This document shows positions 42,038 through 50,207 of a DNA stretch of 64,000 nt, piece after piece. Under the pieces are notes generated by a model. The model saw nothing but the letters and a program-made list of their open reading frames with translations, did not search any database and was not told the origin of the DNA. The DNA is from G963422275 sp963422275 (GTDB taxonomy: Bacteria > Pseudomonadota > Alphaproteobacteria > Rhodobacterales > Rhodobacteraceae): assembly GCA_963422275.1 (NCBI GenBank), contig OY729418.1, positions 1,674,001-1,738,000 on the forward strand, read 5' to 3'. Position numbers and translations under genes: made by a program. Each line of letters opens with the position of its first letter. The first letter of the stretch is position 1.

Positions 42038-43209
42038 CGCAGCACCTCCTGTTCCAGCACGGCCGCGCTCGTGCACACGCCCCGGTCGTAATTCACCAGC
42101 CCGAAGCCCGAGACCAACGCATGTCGCGCGTCTGGCACCTGTTCTCCAAGCGGACAATGCAGCACCTGCCGCAACCCTTCGGTGACGTTCTGAAACCCAC
42201 CTGCTGCGCCCGCCTGCCCGGCAGACAATTGTCCGCCATTGGTGTTGAGCGGCAAGGAGCCTGCAATGGTAAATTCATTCGCGGCAATAAATTCGGCAAG
42301 GTCCGATTTCTTGCAAAATCCCATATCCGCCATCTGCATGGCAACGATCACCGGATAGTCGTCATAGACCTGCACCATATCCATATCCGTCGGCTTGCAT
42401 TCGGCCGCCCGCCACAAATCGTCTATGTCGCGTGCCCAGCCTCCGCGCGTTTGCACCGGATCTGCGGCAAAGGCGTTATGCCGCTCGATTGTGGCGCGCA
42501 GACGGGCTGCGGAGAGACCGAGAGCTTCGGCAAGTTTGGATGTGGTAACGATGAAGGCCTCGGCCCCGGCACACGGCATGACGCAATCAAACAGATGCAC
42601 CGGATCCGAAATCGGGCGGGCATTCATGTATTGTTCATGAGTCAGAGGCGTTTTCATCAGTGCGTATGGGTTCGATAGCGCATTATCGCGCTGTGCCACG
42701 CAGATTTTGGCAAAGCATTCGCGTCCCACACTGTACTGTCGCATGAAATGGTCGGTGATAAGGGCAAAGGTCGCGTTCGGTCCGCCGAAACCATAGGGAT
42801 AGGTGGCATCCTGCGAAAAGCGCGAAAAATCGGCCAAGGTCTTCCGGAAACTGTCTATCTGATTGGTGTCGGCAGCTACGCAAGCGACAATTTCCGCATC
42901 TCTAGCCTGTACTGCCCGTGCCGCGCGGCGCAGTGCCATGACGCCACTTGCCCCGCCGGTGGGGATGTGGTCCATCCAGCGTGGACTGAGGCCCAGATGC
43001 TGCACAATGCCCACCACGCTGTCGGGCACCGCCGAAAAGCTGGCGAAACAGAACCCGTCGAAGTCCTGTGGCCCCAACCCGGTCAGCCGCGCCAGTTCCT
43101 GCAGCGCGGCGCCGGTCCACCAATGGGCGCTTTCCGGCGAAAATCGCACATAAGGAACTGTCACCGGGGCACAGACGACCGCCCCGTCATATGACCGCTG
43201 TCGCGCCAT
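42034..43209 (-). CDS. Thiolase-fold lipid-transfer-type protein lacking the nucleophilic Cys (probable acyl-CoA aldolase subunit)
   Basis: 391-aa thiolase-superfamily protein. At the place where thiolases carry the nucleophilic Cys it reads IPTGGASGVMALRRA, so the Cys is replaced by Gly. The C-terminal part keeps NTNGGQLSAGQAGAAGG. This build matches Ltp2/DitF-like proteins of steroid and terpenoid side-chain degradation, which with a DUF35 partner perform retro-aldol cleavage of beta-hydroxyacyl-CoAs. Here the DUF35-SDR fusion is the coupled next gene. A reaction from 3-hydroxy-2-oxindole-3-acetyl-CoA to isatin plus acetyl-CoA would fit the operon. That substrate is inference. Confidence 0.85.
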   Translation of the reverse strand: MARQRSYDGAVVCAPVTVPYVRFSPESAHWWTGAALQELARLTGLGPQDFDGFCFASFSAVPDSVVGIVQHLGLSPRWMDHIPTGGASGVMALRRAARAVQARDAEIVACVAADTNQIDSFRKTLADFSRFSQDATYPYGFGGPNATFALITDHFMRQYSVGRECFAKICVAQRDNALSNPYALMKTPLTHEQYMNARPISDPVHLFDCVMPCAGAEAFIVTTSKLAEALGLSAARLRATIERHNAFAADPVQTRGGWARDIDDLWRAAECKPTDMDMVQVYDDYPVIVAMQMADMGFCKKSDLAEFIAANEFTIAGSLPLNTNGGQLSAGQAGAAGGFQNVTEGLRQVLHCPLGEQVPDARHALVSGFGLVNYDRGVCTSAAVLEQEVLR

Positions 43210-44825
43210 CAGATCTTGCGCCTTTTCAGGTGGCGGGTATCGATGAAGCCCCCCTCATCAAAGGTTCTGACCATCAGGTCCTTGATCTGTCCGCGCAGGA
43301 TTTTCTGCGTAGCGGTCAAAGGCAGATACTCGGTAAAGGCGACCCAGCCCGGCGCCTTGAAATAGGCCATCTGATCCAGCGCCCAAGTCACGATCTCTTC
43401 GGCCTTGGCAGCATTGCCCTTGGTCCCGTCGAGAATCATGAAGACTGCAACTTCATCCCCGCGCATCTCGTCTGGGGCGGCAACGGCGGCTGAAATTCTG
43501 ATCTCTGGATGGCGGTTCAGGATGGATTCCACCTCGACCGCGGCGATGTTTTCACCCGAGCGGCGAATTACATTCTTCTTGCGATCCACGAAATGCAGCG
43601 AATTGTCTTTGTCCTGTTTCATCACATCGCCGGTATGCAGCCAACCGCCTTCCCAAAGCTCGTTGGTCTCCTCCTGATTTTTCAGGTAGCCTGAAAAGAA
43701 ACCATAACGCGGGTTATCGCCCGCGCGGCGCACCAGGAGTTCGCCCGGTGTGCCCGGCGCCACGTCATTTCCCGCATCGTCCACAATGCGCACCTCAACA
43801 TTCTGGCAGGGTCGGCCTAAGCAGGACGTACCGATCTTGCGTGGCTCTTCATGGGCGCTGATTGCACCGCCGCTGCCGGTTTCGGTGCACGCCCAGGCTT
43901 CGATCAGGGGAAAGCCATAACGCTTTTCGAACGCCGCATGCAGTTTCTTGTCTACACCCGCGCCAAAGCCGAAACGGATATAGTGGTTGCGATCCTCTTT
44001 CGAGGGTTTCGCTTCCATCAGCATCGAGGGCATCACCCCCAAATAATGCACCACTGTCGCACCACTTTCGCGGACCGAGTCCCACCAGCTGCGCGGATGG
44101 AACCGGTCGAGCATGATCAGGCAGCCACCCACGGTAATCATGGCAATGACCGAAACGGCCATGGCATTCATGTGAAAGACCGGCAGCGGCGTCAGCATCC
44201 GCTCGCAGTCGCGGCGCAGGCTGATGTAGCCACCAGTTTCAGCATACCAATCGCCGGAATGCAGAAAATATTCATTGGTCAGGATACAGCCCTTGGGCCG
44301 CCCTGTGGTGCCTGAAGTATAAAGCAGCGCGCATTCAGTTGCTCTGCCAAGCTCTGCGTCATTGTCTGGAGCAGCGGTCGCGGCGGGCAAGTCTTCTTCG
44401 CTGGCGATCACCGGAATGGACAAACCGGCATTCGCCACGGCCTGCCGCATCTCGTCCGCGCGCTCGGGCAGGACTATCGCCAGGATCAGCTCGGAATGCC
44501 CGGCCAGGTATTCCAGTTCGGCCAAACGCAGGTCCGGATTGATTGGCACGACAGACACGCCCAGCCTGTTCAGCGCCAGCCAGATTTCGAGAAAGACCGG
44601 GCGGTTCTGCAGCAGCAGCCCGACCCGCTGTCCGACCCCATAACCGGCATCGGCAAAGCGGGTTTTCCACCTGTCGACTCGGGTGGCCATGTCGGCATAG
44701 CTGATATCGCCCGCCGGGATCCCATAGATCCCTGCGGTCTCTTCCAGCACATGCAGAAAGGGACAGGTTCCGCGACGCGCGGCGGTTTCGGCGAAACGCC
44801 GATATACGGTTTCTGAAGGCTTCAA
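43209..44825 (-). CDS. Acyl-CoA ligase (AMP-binding)
   Basis: 538-aa ANL-superfamily enzyme. Core motifs are LLYTSGTTGRPKGCIL near residue 165, the acyl-adenylate segment WACTETGSGG, GWLHTGDV near 395, and FVDRKKNVIRRSGENIA with the hinge; the C-terminal Lys lies in TATQKILR. It shares one base with the thiolase-like gene and follows the oxygenase beta subunit by 3 bp. It would activate the carboxylic acid produced by the Rieske oxygenase as its CoA thioester before side-chain cleavage. Specificity cannot be read directly. Confidence 0.9.
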   Translation of the reverse strand: MKPSETVYRRFAETAARRGTCPFLHVLEETAGIYGIPAGDISYADMATRVDRWKTRFADAGYGVGQRVGLLLQNRPVFLEIWLALNRLGVSVVPINPDLRLAELEYLAGHSELILAIVLPERADEMRQAVANAGLSIPVIASEEDLPAATAAPDNDAELGRATECALLYTSGTTGRPKGCILTNEYFLHSGDWYAETGGYISLRRDCERMLTPLPVFHMNAMAVSVIAMITVGGCLIMLDRFHPRSWWDSVRESGATVVHYLGVMPSMLMEAKPSKEDRNHYIRFGFGAGVDKKLHAAFEKRYGFPLIEAWACTETGSGGAISAHEEPRKIGTSCLGRPCQNVEVRIVDDAGNDVAPGTPGELLVRRAGDNPRYGFFSGYLKNQEETNELWEGGWLHTGDVMKQDKDNSLHFVDRKKNVIRRSGENIAAVEVESILNRHPEIRISAAVAAPDEMRGDEVAVFMILDGTKGNAAKAEEIVTWALDQMAYFKAPGWVAFTEYLPLTATQKILRGQIKDLMVRTFDEGGFIDTRHLKRRKI

Positions 44826-44828
44826 GCT

Positions 44829-45302
44829 TCAGATGAACAGCTGGATGTTGCTGAACGGAGCGTCAAAGTTGATCAGGTCGATCCTTTTCAACTTGATTTT
44901 CAGGCTGCCGTCGACATCGACCAGTTCGTGGCTGACCCAGCCCGAATACCGGTCCAGAATGTCGCCACGGGTTTCTGTGTAAAGGAAGGAGGTGCGAAGT
45001 TTGTATGTTCCATCCTCTTCTCCCAGCGAAACCACCTCAGGCCGCTGCAGCAGATGATGGCAGCGGCTTTTTGGTTTTTGGCTGAAGGTGCGTTCCCCCG
45101 ACAGCCGCTCCACCCGCACGGTCAATAGCAGACGATCTTCGTACATCAGCGAAGGTTGAAGCACTGGATCATCCTGCTGCCATTCCAGCGGCATCCAATA
45201 ACGGCCATCATCGTGGAACAACGCAAGCCAATCCTCCCAGCGCATCTGGTCCAGGGCAGAGGCCTCGTCATAGACGAAATCGATCAGCTTTTCGGGTGTC
45301 AT
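44829..45302 (-). CDS. Aromatic-ring-hydroxylating dioxygenase, beta subunit
   Basis: 157-aa small subunit with the cystatin/NTF2-like fold of ring-hydroxylating oxygenases: FVYDEASALDQMRWEDWLAL and YWMPLEW at the N-terminus and FRTS-type strands (KLRTSFLYTETR) in the middle. It overlaps the alpha gene by 4 bp. It is structural and tunes the alpha-subunit pocket; it has no cofactor. Confidence 0.9.
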   Translation of the reverse strand: MTPEKLIDFVYDEASALDQMRWEDWLALFHDDGRYWMPLEWQQDDPVLQPSLMYEDRLLLTVRVERLSGERTFSQKPKSRCHHLLQRPEVVSLGEEDGTYKLRTSFLYTETRGDILDRYSGWVSHELVDVDGSLKIKLKRIDLINFDAPFSNIQLFI

Positions 45303-46645
45303 TCAGCGGCCTCCACTTTGGCATCCATGTTCTGGATCATGAATTTTCGCCAGGCATAGAACTGATTGCGCATCTGGCGTTCCGACGTGCCGTTGACGAT
45401 CTCGGTCGCCTCTTCGGGTTCGTCATCTTCCCAGAGCCGGTGCAAGTTGACCCATACATTGCCGTCCGACAGCAGACCTTCCTGCGCGCGCTCATACATT
45501 TCCAGATCGTCGTGGCCCACGATCGAGGTCGGCGCGTTGATGAAGCGGTTATACATCAGTCCGCGCTCGTAGAGCTTGTCCGGCGCGCCTGCCAATTTGA
45601 ACACCCAGCTTTCCACCAATGTCTTGTCCACAGCCAGTGGGATGAAGTTGCGCAGAATGCCGACCGGGCCTTTCACCATGACATTGGGGAAATAGATCGT
45701 GTTGTGGCGGATATCGCCCAAGATCTCATGGGTGCGCTCGTCGCCATAGGCATCGACCATCATATCCAGATAGCCGCCCACATCGTCGTAATCCTGGTGG
45801 ATTGACCCGGAGACGCCGGAATGGCCGTGACCATTGGGCCAAACCCGAATGCCGGCACCTTCGTAGAACTCATACGGGCTCATAAAGGGCGCGTAAAGCT
45901 GAACCGCCATTGGCGTTTCGTTGAATTTGCTCTTTTCCTTCTCGCGCTCCCACACGCTGACCGCAGTGCCGGCCGAGCTTTCATGAGCGACCATCGGATG
46001 ACAGGTGTCGGTCTGGTTATCCACCAGCATTTTCCAGTTGCATGTGTGCATGTAGCGGATCGGTGCGCTGAGGATCTCCAGTTCGCCCTTGGGTGAACGG
46101 TCGGCCATGTTGTCGATGGTCGAAAGCGCGTCGCCAAAATACTCCTCAAAGCTCAACCCCTCTTTGGCGAGGCGGGCGAAGATAAAACCGCGATAGATCT
46201 TGACGTTTTCGACACGAGACAGCCCCTTGGCCGCTGGTTCGGCATTAAAGCCAGTGCCGTTATAGCCCTTTTTCAATGGGATCGCCAAAAGCGACCCGTC
46301 GGTCTTGAACGACCAGGCATGATATGGGCAACGGAAGAATTTGCCGGTATTGCCACAAGGCTCGGAAGCGATCTTCACACCCTTGTGCGGACAGCGATTG
46401 TGCAGCACATGAATCTTGCCGTCTCTGTGCCGCGATGCCAGGATGGGCTGATTTCCGATCTTGCTGGTTATGAAACCTCCAGGCTTTTTCATTTGGCTTT
46501 CATGGCCAACGTAAATCCAGGAGTTGGGGAACAGCTGCTCCATCTCCAGTTCATAGATTTCCTTGTCCACATACACGTCACGGTGGACAGCGTATCCCCT
46601 TACAAGATCCGAAATGGCTTGGGGGTTCCCGTGGTAGCGATTCAT
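45299..46645 (-). CDS. Rieske aromatic-ring-hydroxylating dioxygenase, alpha subunit
   Basis: 448 aa from the ATG at 46645, chosen because a GAGGAG ribosome site precedes it; an ATG at 46666 is 7 codons upstream. The Rieske cluster motif is CPHKGVKI at about residue 82 with CPYHAWSF about 20 residues later. The catalytic iron site is seen in DNQTDTCHPMVAHES and a later Asp in HDDLEMYER. It would add oxygen to an aromatic or indole ring with electrons from the coupled reductase. In this operon indole-3-acetate is the proposed substrate; benzoate- or anthranilate-type acids are alternatives. Confidence 0.92.
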   Translation of the reverse strand: MNRYHGNPQAISDLVRGYAVHRDVYVDKEIYELEMEQLFPNSWIYVGHESQMKKPGGFITSKIGNQPILASRHRDGKIHVLHNRCPHKGVKIASEPCGNTGKFFRCPYHAWSFKTDGSLLAIPLKKGYNGTGFNAEPAAKGLSRVENVKIYRGFIFARLAKEGLSFEEYFGDALSTIDNMADRSPKGELEILSAPIRYMHTCNWKMLVDNQTDTCHPMVAHESSAGTAVSVWEREKEKSKFNETPMAVQLYAPFMSPYEFYEGAGIRVWPNGHGHSGVSGSIHQDYDDVGGYLDMMVDAYGDERTHEILGDIRHNTIYFPNVMVKGPVGILRNFIPLAVDKTLVESWVFKLAGAPDKLYERGLMYNRFINAPTSIVGHDDLEMYERAQEGLLSDGNVWVNLHRLWEDDEPEEATEIVNGTSERQMRNQFYAWRKFMIQNMDAKVEAAE

Positions 46646-46667
46646 GGTTTTCTCCTCATCGGGCAAA

Positions 46668-47612
46668 TTAAATGTCTATCACCAGTTTCGGCGTTTTCGC
46701 GCGCGACACGCAGATTTGCATGACAGAGTTCGATGCCTTCTCTTCATCGGTCAGAATTATGTCTCTGTGGTCCGGTTCGCCCTCGATCACTTCACACTGG
46801 CAAATGCCGCAATCACCGCGCTGGCAGTCGTAAAGCGGGTCAAGCCCCGCCTCTTCGAGCACTTCGATAATCGTCTTGTCTGCCGGAACATGCACCACCT
46901 GCCCGGTGGCGTGAATTTCCACATCAAATGCCGTGTCTTCCGATGCGTCCACCTCGACGGTAAACAGCTCATAGTGGATCCGGTCGCTGCTCCAGTCCAG
47001 ATCGGTGGCAATGGCCTTCACGGCTTCGATCATGCCCTCCGGGCCGCAGAAATAGACATGCGCTCCGTCCGGCGCCTTGCCCAGAATGGCGAGGATGTTC
47101 ATTGCGCTGTCCCGGTCGTCATAGTGAATGGCCAGGCAATCGCCGCAAATCTCCTGCATCTCGGATACAAAAGCGAGTGCACCCTCGGTCCGGCCGGCAT
47201 AGTGCACCTCGAATGAGCGTCCGGCTTGCGCCAGTTCCGAGGCCATCGACAGAATTGGCGTGATGCCGATGCCGCCGGCGATCAGGACGCTGTGTTCCGC
47301 ATGATCTCCGAGCTCGAAGTGGTTTGCGACGTCCGAAATCTGCACCTTGTCGCCCGGTTTGAGCGCATGCATGAATTTCGATCCTCCGGTGCTTTCCTTT
47401 TCGCGCAACACGCCGAGCGCGATGCGGTTTTCTGCCAGACCGGGAATGCGCAGCAGGGAATACGGACGATTCCCGCCTCCGGTCAGGGACACACGCACAT
47501 GGGCACCTGCCGACCACTGCATTGGGTTTCCGGAAAGCGGTTGCAACTCGAATCGCTTGATTTCTTTCGTTTCGGCTGAAACGGAGACAACCTCAAATCT
47601 TGTGGAAGACAT
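46668..47612 (-). CDS. Oxygenase reductase (FMN/NAD, C-terminal [2Fe-2S] ferredoxin)
   Basis: 314-aa class IA phthalate-dioxygenase-reductase-like protein starting MSSTRFEVVSV. The flavin site is NRPYSLLRIPG near residue 50, the NAD site GGIGITPILSMASELAQAG near 115, and the C-terminal plant-type ferredoxin has CQRGDCGICQC and a last Cys in MQICVSRA. A longer start at 47648 is possible. It is the first gene of the oxygenase operon and transfers electrons from NAD(P)H to the Rieske alpha subunit. Its upstream region contains two AT-rich palindromes. Confidence 0.9.
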   Translation of the reverse strand: MSSTRFEVVSVSAETKEIKRFELQPLSGNPMQWSAGAHVRVSLTGGGNRPYSLLRIPGLAENRIALGVLREKESTGGSKFMHALKPGDKVQISDVANHFELGDHAEHSVLIAGGIGITPILSMASELAQAGRSFEVHYAGRTEGALAFVSEMQEICGDCLAIHYDDRDSAMNILAILGKAPDGAHVYFCGPEGMIEAVKAIATDLDWSSDRIHYELFTVEVDASEDTAFDVEIHATGQVVHVPADKTIIEVLEEAGLDPLYDCQRGDCGICQCEVIEGEPDHRDIILTDEEKASNSVMQICVSRAKTPKLVIDI

Positions 47613-47650
47613 TGCGATTTTCTCGAATCCAATTTTATGGTTTTGCATAA

Positions 47651-47665
47651 GTTTATATATTAAAC
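47651..47665. promoter_or_regulatory. AT-rich palindrome, candidate operator 1
   Basis: GTTTATATATTAAAC, a 15-bp inverted repeat with arms GTTTA/TAAAC, lies just upstream of the reductase start in the divergent region with tctC. It resembles the palindrome 50 bp away and is the size expected for a MarR-type operator. A MarR-type gene begins at the right end of the window. Confidence 0.45.
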
Positions 47666-47714
47666 AAAGAAAGTCAAGCATTCACGAGCAAGGAAAAAGT
47701 TGACTCGCAATTTG

Positions 47715-47728
47715 TTTTATATATAAAA
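47715..47728. promoter_or_regulatory. AT-rich palindrome, candidate operator 2
   Basis: Perfect 14-bp palindrome TTTTATATATAAAA between the oxygenase operon and tctC. It could double as a promoter -10 region. Together with the site at 47651 it could control both divergent units. Confidence 0.45.
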
Positions 47729-47821
47729 TTATGCTTGTGCATGTTGTTGACCGAAAGATTGAGCCGCATGCTCTTGAGGTGTCTGCAAGGCGCCAACCAA
47801 CAGAGAAACCAGAGGAAACCC

Positions 47822-48760
47822 ATGAAAAAGCTTAACTTTGTGATTTCCATTGCTTGTGCCGCAATCGCCGCGGCGCCTGCGATGGCGGATTATCCTGAAA
47901 AGTCTGTGGAGTTTGTCGTTCCGTTCCCGCCGGGTGACTTGGAGGATGTCCTGACCCGCATGATCGCCGACGAATTTCAGGCCACCTTTGACGTTCCGTC
48001 CGCGGTCGTGAACAAACCCGGCGGCGGCGGCGGACCCTTCCCCGGTGCTGTGTTTGTCGCAAATGCACCGGCTGATGGCTATACGGTTGGCTCGTTCGTT
48101 CTCGATATCCCGCTGGTCGGTCCGCATATCGGCATCCCCGATCTTGCCGATGATCCGTTCGATCCGATCGGGATCTTCCTGACCTACCCATTCATTCTGG
48201 CCGCACCCAAGGACGCGCCTTACCAATCCATGGAAGAATTGGCCGCGTACGCGCAGGACAACAAAGTGATTGTCGGCCATTTTGGCGCCGGTGCGACCCC
48301 AACCGAAATCACGCTCGCCACTCAGGTTGCATTCGATTTTGAATGGGGTGCTGACGCCGCTTTTGACGCGCTTGATTGCAATACGCTCGCCTCGGGCGAT
48401 GCGGATGTCATCAACACGACACTGCAGCTGGTACAGCCCTGTCTGGACAGTATCACAGCCTTGGCCGCAGTGACCGAGGAGCGGATCCCCACGCTGCTCG
48501 ATGTGCCGACACTGGGCGAACTGAAGCCCGAACTGGCACTCGGAACCTGGAATGGCCTCTTCGTGCATAAGGACACCCCGCAGGATGCTCGCGACAAGAT
48601 TGCAGCAGTGGCCGAAAAGGTTATGGCAAGCGAAGCCGCCAAGGAACTGAGCGCACAGACCGGCGCGCTGATCTACTGGCAAAGCGCAGAAGATGCAGCT
48701 GCCCAGATCGCCAAGGACGGCGCAACCCTCGGCAAAATTGCCGAAATGAACGAGAATTGA
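47822..48760 (+). CDS. tctC: Tripartite tricarboxylate transporter substrate-binding protein TctC
   Basis: 312 aa with signal peptide MKKLNFVISIACAAIAAAPAMA. The mature protein has the family strand YPEKSVEFVVPFPPGD and the VVNKPGGGGGPFPG loop. It is the periplasmic receptor for the TctAB permease encoded at 50208-52302 but lies in opposite orientation, separated by gene debris, which is unusual. A ribosome site (GAGGAAACC) precedes the ATG at 47822. The ligand is probably an aromatic or organic acid of this pathway. Confidence 0.9.
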   Translation: MKKLNFVISIACAAIAAAPAMADYPEKSVEFVVPFPPGDLEDVLTRMIADEFQATFDVPSAVVNKPGGGGGPFPGAVFVANAPADGYTVGSFVLDIPLVGPHIGIPDLADDPFDPIGIFLTYPFILAAPKDAPYQSMEELAAYAQDNKVIVGHFGAGATPTEITLATQVAFDFEWGADAAFDALDCNTLASGDADVINTTLQLVQPCLDSITALAAVTEERIPTLLDVPTLGELKPELALGTWNGLFVHKDTPQDARDKIAAVAEKVMASEAAKELSAQTGALIYWQSAEDAAAQIAKDGATLGKIAEMNEN

Positions 48761-48768
48761 TTTCTTCG

Positions 48769-48822
48769 GCGTGCCTTTTGGCACGCAGTCAAGGCCCTGC
48801 TGATTGTCAGGGCCTTGTCTTT
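48769..48822 (+). terminator. Intrinsic terminator after tctC
   Basis: A small hairpin GCGTGCC/GGCACGC at 48769-48786 is followed by a stronger stem with 9-bp arms AAGGCCCTG (48791-48799) and CAGGGCCTT (48808-48816), 8-nt loop, then GTCTTT. This is a good rho-independent terminator for tctC. Confidence 0.8.
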
Positions 48823-49059
48823 CCGCCCCAATGCGGTTCCACCAGTTCCGCTCGTGCTAGCGCACACAAGCACAATTTCGTGTCTTTCACCTGTGGTAGC
48901 GATGGCAATATCGTGCCTTTTCTCGTGCCGGTTACCATGCATGATGATGTGTTTGCCGGGGCGACCGACATCCTCGAAACCTTCATAAACGCTGTGAATG
49001 TGGCATGACAATGCAGTTGAACAATCCACCTCTTCCATAAGCTCGCGCCTCATCAATGG

Positions 49060-49435
49060 TGAATGGCGGTAGGGAACGGAAATGCTCGACGTTGACCAGC
49101 CTCGCCACCGGCGAAGCGATTGCCCGAACATCCAGCTGCCCGGCCGTCTATGTGAAAAAGGCCATCAATGGTGCCTACGACGAAAAACCTGGTTCGCGAA
49201 AACTGGCAAGAAACATGCGGGCAATCTACGCAAGTGGTTCGAGTTGATGATGAAAGCTCAGGATAGTCCAAGCATGGTTCCTATGCACCGAGATGAGCCA
49301 AACCTTGCCAAAAGCCAAAGGTGAAATCATCTTTGGCGCAAGCTTTGTCGAATGGTCCACCGAAGAAGCCGAAGAGGCCTATGGCGATATAATCCCTGGA
49401 CATCAGCTTTTTGAAGGAAATCAGAGCCAGCGCAG
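49060..49435 (+). pseudogene. Succinate-semialdehyde dehydrogenase (GabD-like) N-terminal fragment
   Basis: Three successive plus-strand frames give the N-terminal part of a GabD-type aldehyde dehydrogenase: LATGEAIARTSSCPA with VKKAINGAYDEKPG, then GNLRKWFELMMKAQDS, then KAKGEIIFGASFVEWSTEE with YGDIIPGHQ. At least two frameshifts occur and the catalytic domain is absent. It lies in debris between tctC and tctA. From 48823 to 49059 and from 49436 to about 49829 I recognise no gene. Confidence 0.65.
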
Positions 49436-49829
49436 GGACAGATGAGCTTTGCCGGATTGCGAGGTCCCTGATGACTGAAATGGCCGAATCGAACGCAATT
49501 CCTGCCGTTTTATTCCGTTCCGTGTAGCGGTGCCGGGTTGCAATCCATGCGATGGCCATGTTGGCAGCGAAGGGCTGGCGTCCAATCTCGATGAACCGTG
49601 CGGACCAAGTCGCTGGCATTTGCACCGCCAATCACTTCTCCGACAGTCTTCCGAGCAAGCTGGAATGCCTGCCAGTAACTGCGCGTCGCAAGCGCGTCGC
49701 GACTTGGGGCATCATTTTCGTGCGGGTCCCAGTCGTCTGCGCGCACTCGCTCGATCAGTATGGGTGTCACACGGCAACCCTCGATCGACAACGAGTGAGG
49801 TGCTCCCAGAACTAGGGTTCCCTCGTCGG

Positions 49830-50205
49830 CTCTCCCTTCCTGGAGAACGCAGGTTTGTCCCGATCGAGGCATAGGGGCGGAAGACCGAGTTCGGCAGCCG
49901 CACGATGGTGTGAAGATTGCGTTCCTCTATCAGGCGCTCCTTGAGCTAGGTCTGAGCAGCCTGATGATCGGGGCAAGTAAAGATACGCCGTTCCACCGGG
50001 TCTGAAAATGCTTTGGAGAGCTGGATTCGATACCGTCCTCCTCTCGCTCGCCGGAGGGAGGATTGGTCAGCACGATGTCCACGCGCTTGTCCCGCGCGCC
50101 CCCACGAGATGTGGGGACGCACCAGCGTGTTGTCGTGGCTCAGAAAGGACGGATCCTCGATACCGTGAAGCAGCATGTCGACGACGGCGAGCATGCAAGA
50201 AAGGC
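49830..50205 (-). pseudogene. Type I restriction-modification HsdM fragment
   Basis: Minus-strand pieces read VDMLLHGIEDPSFLSHDNTL, then in shifted frames DKRVDIVLTNPPSGE (the NPPF-type methyltransferase motif), and RNLHTIVRLPNSVFRPYASI. These are consecutive parts of the HsdM/N6_Mtase catalytic domain. Both ends and the frame are lost. It starts directly after the tctA stop, suggesting an illegitimate insertion that separated tctC from tctAB. Confidence 0.6.
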
Positions 50206-50207
50206 AA

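Noticed and set aside
47729..48784. Minus-strand open frame of 351 codons opposite tctC
   Set aside because: Shadow of tctC, which has a signal peptide, ribosome site and family motifs.
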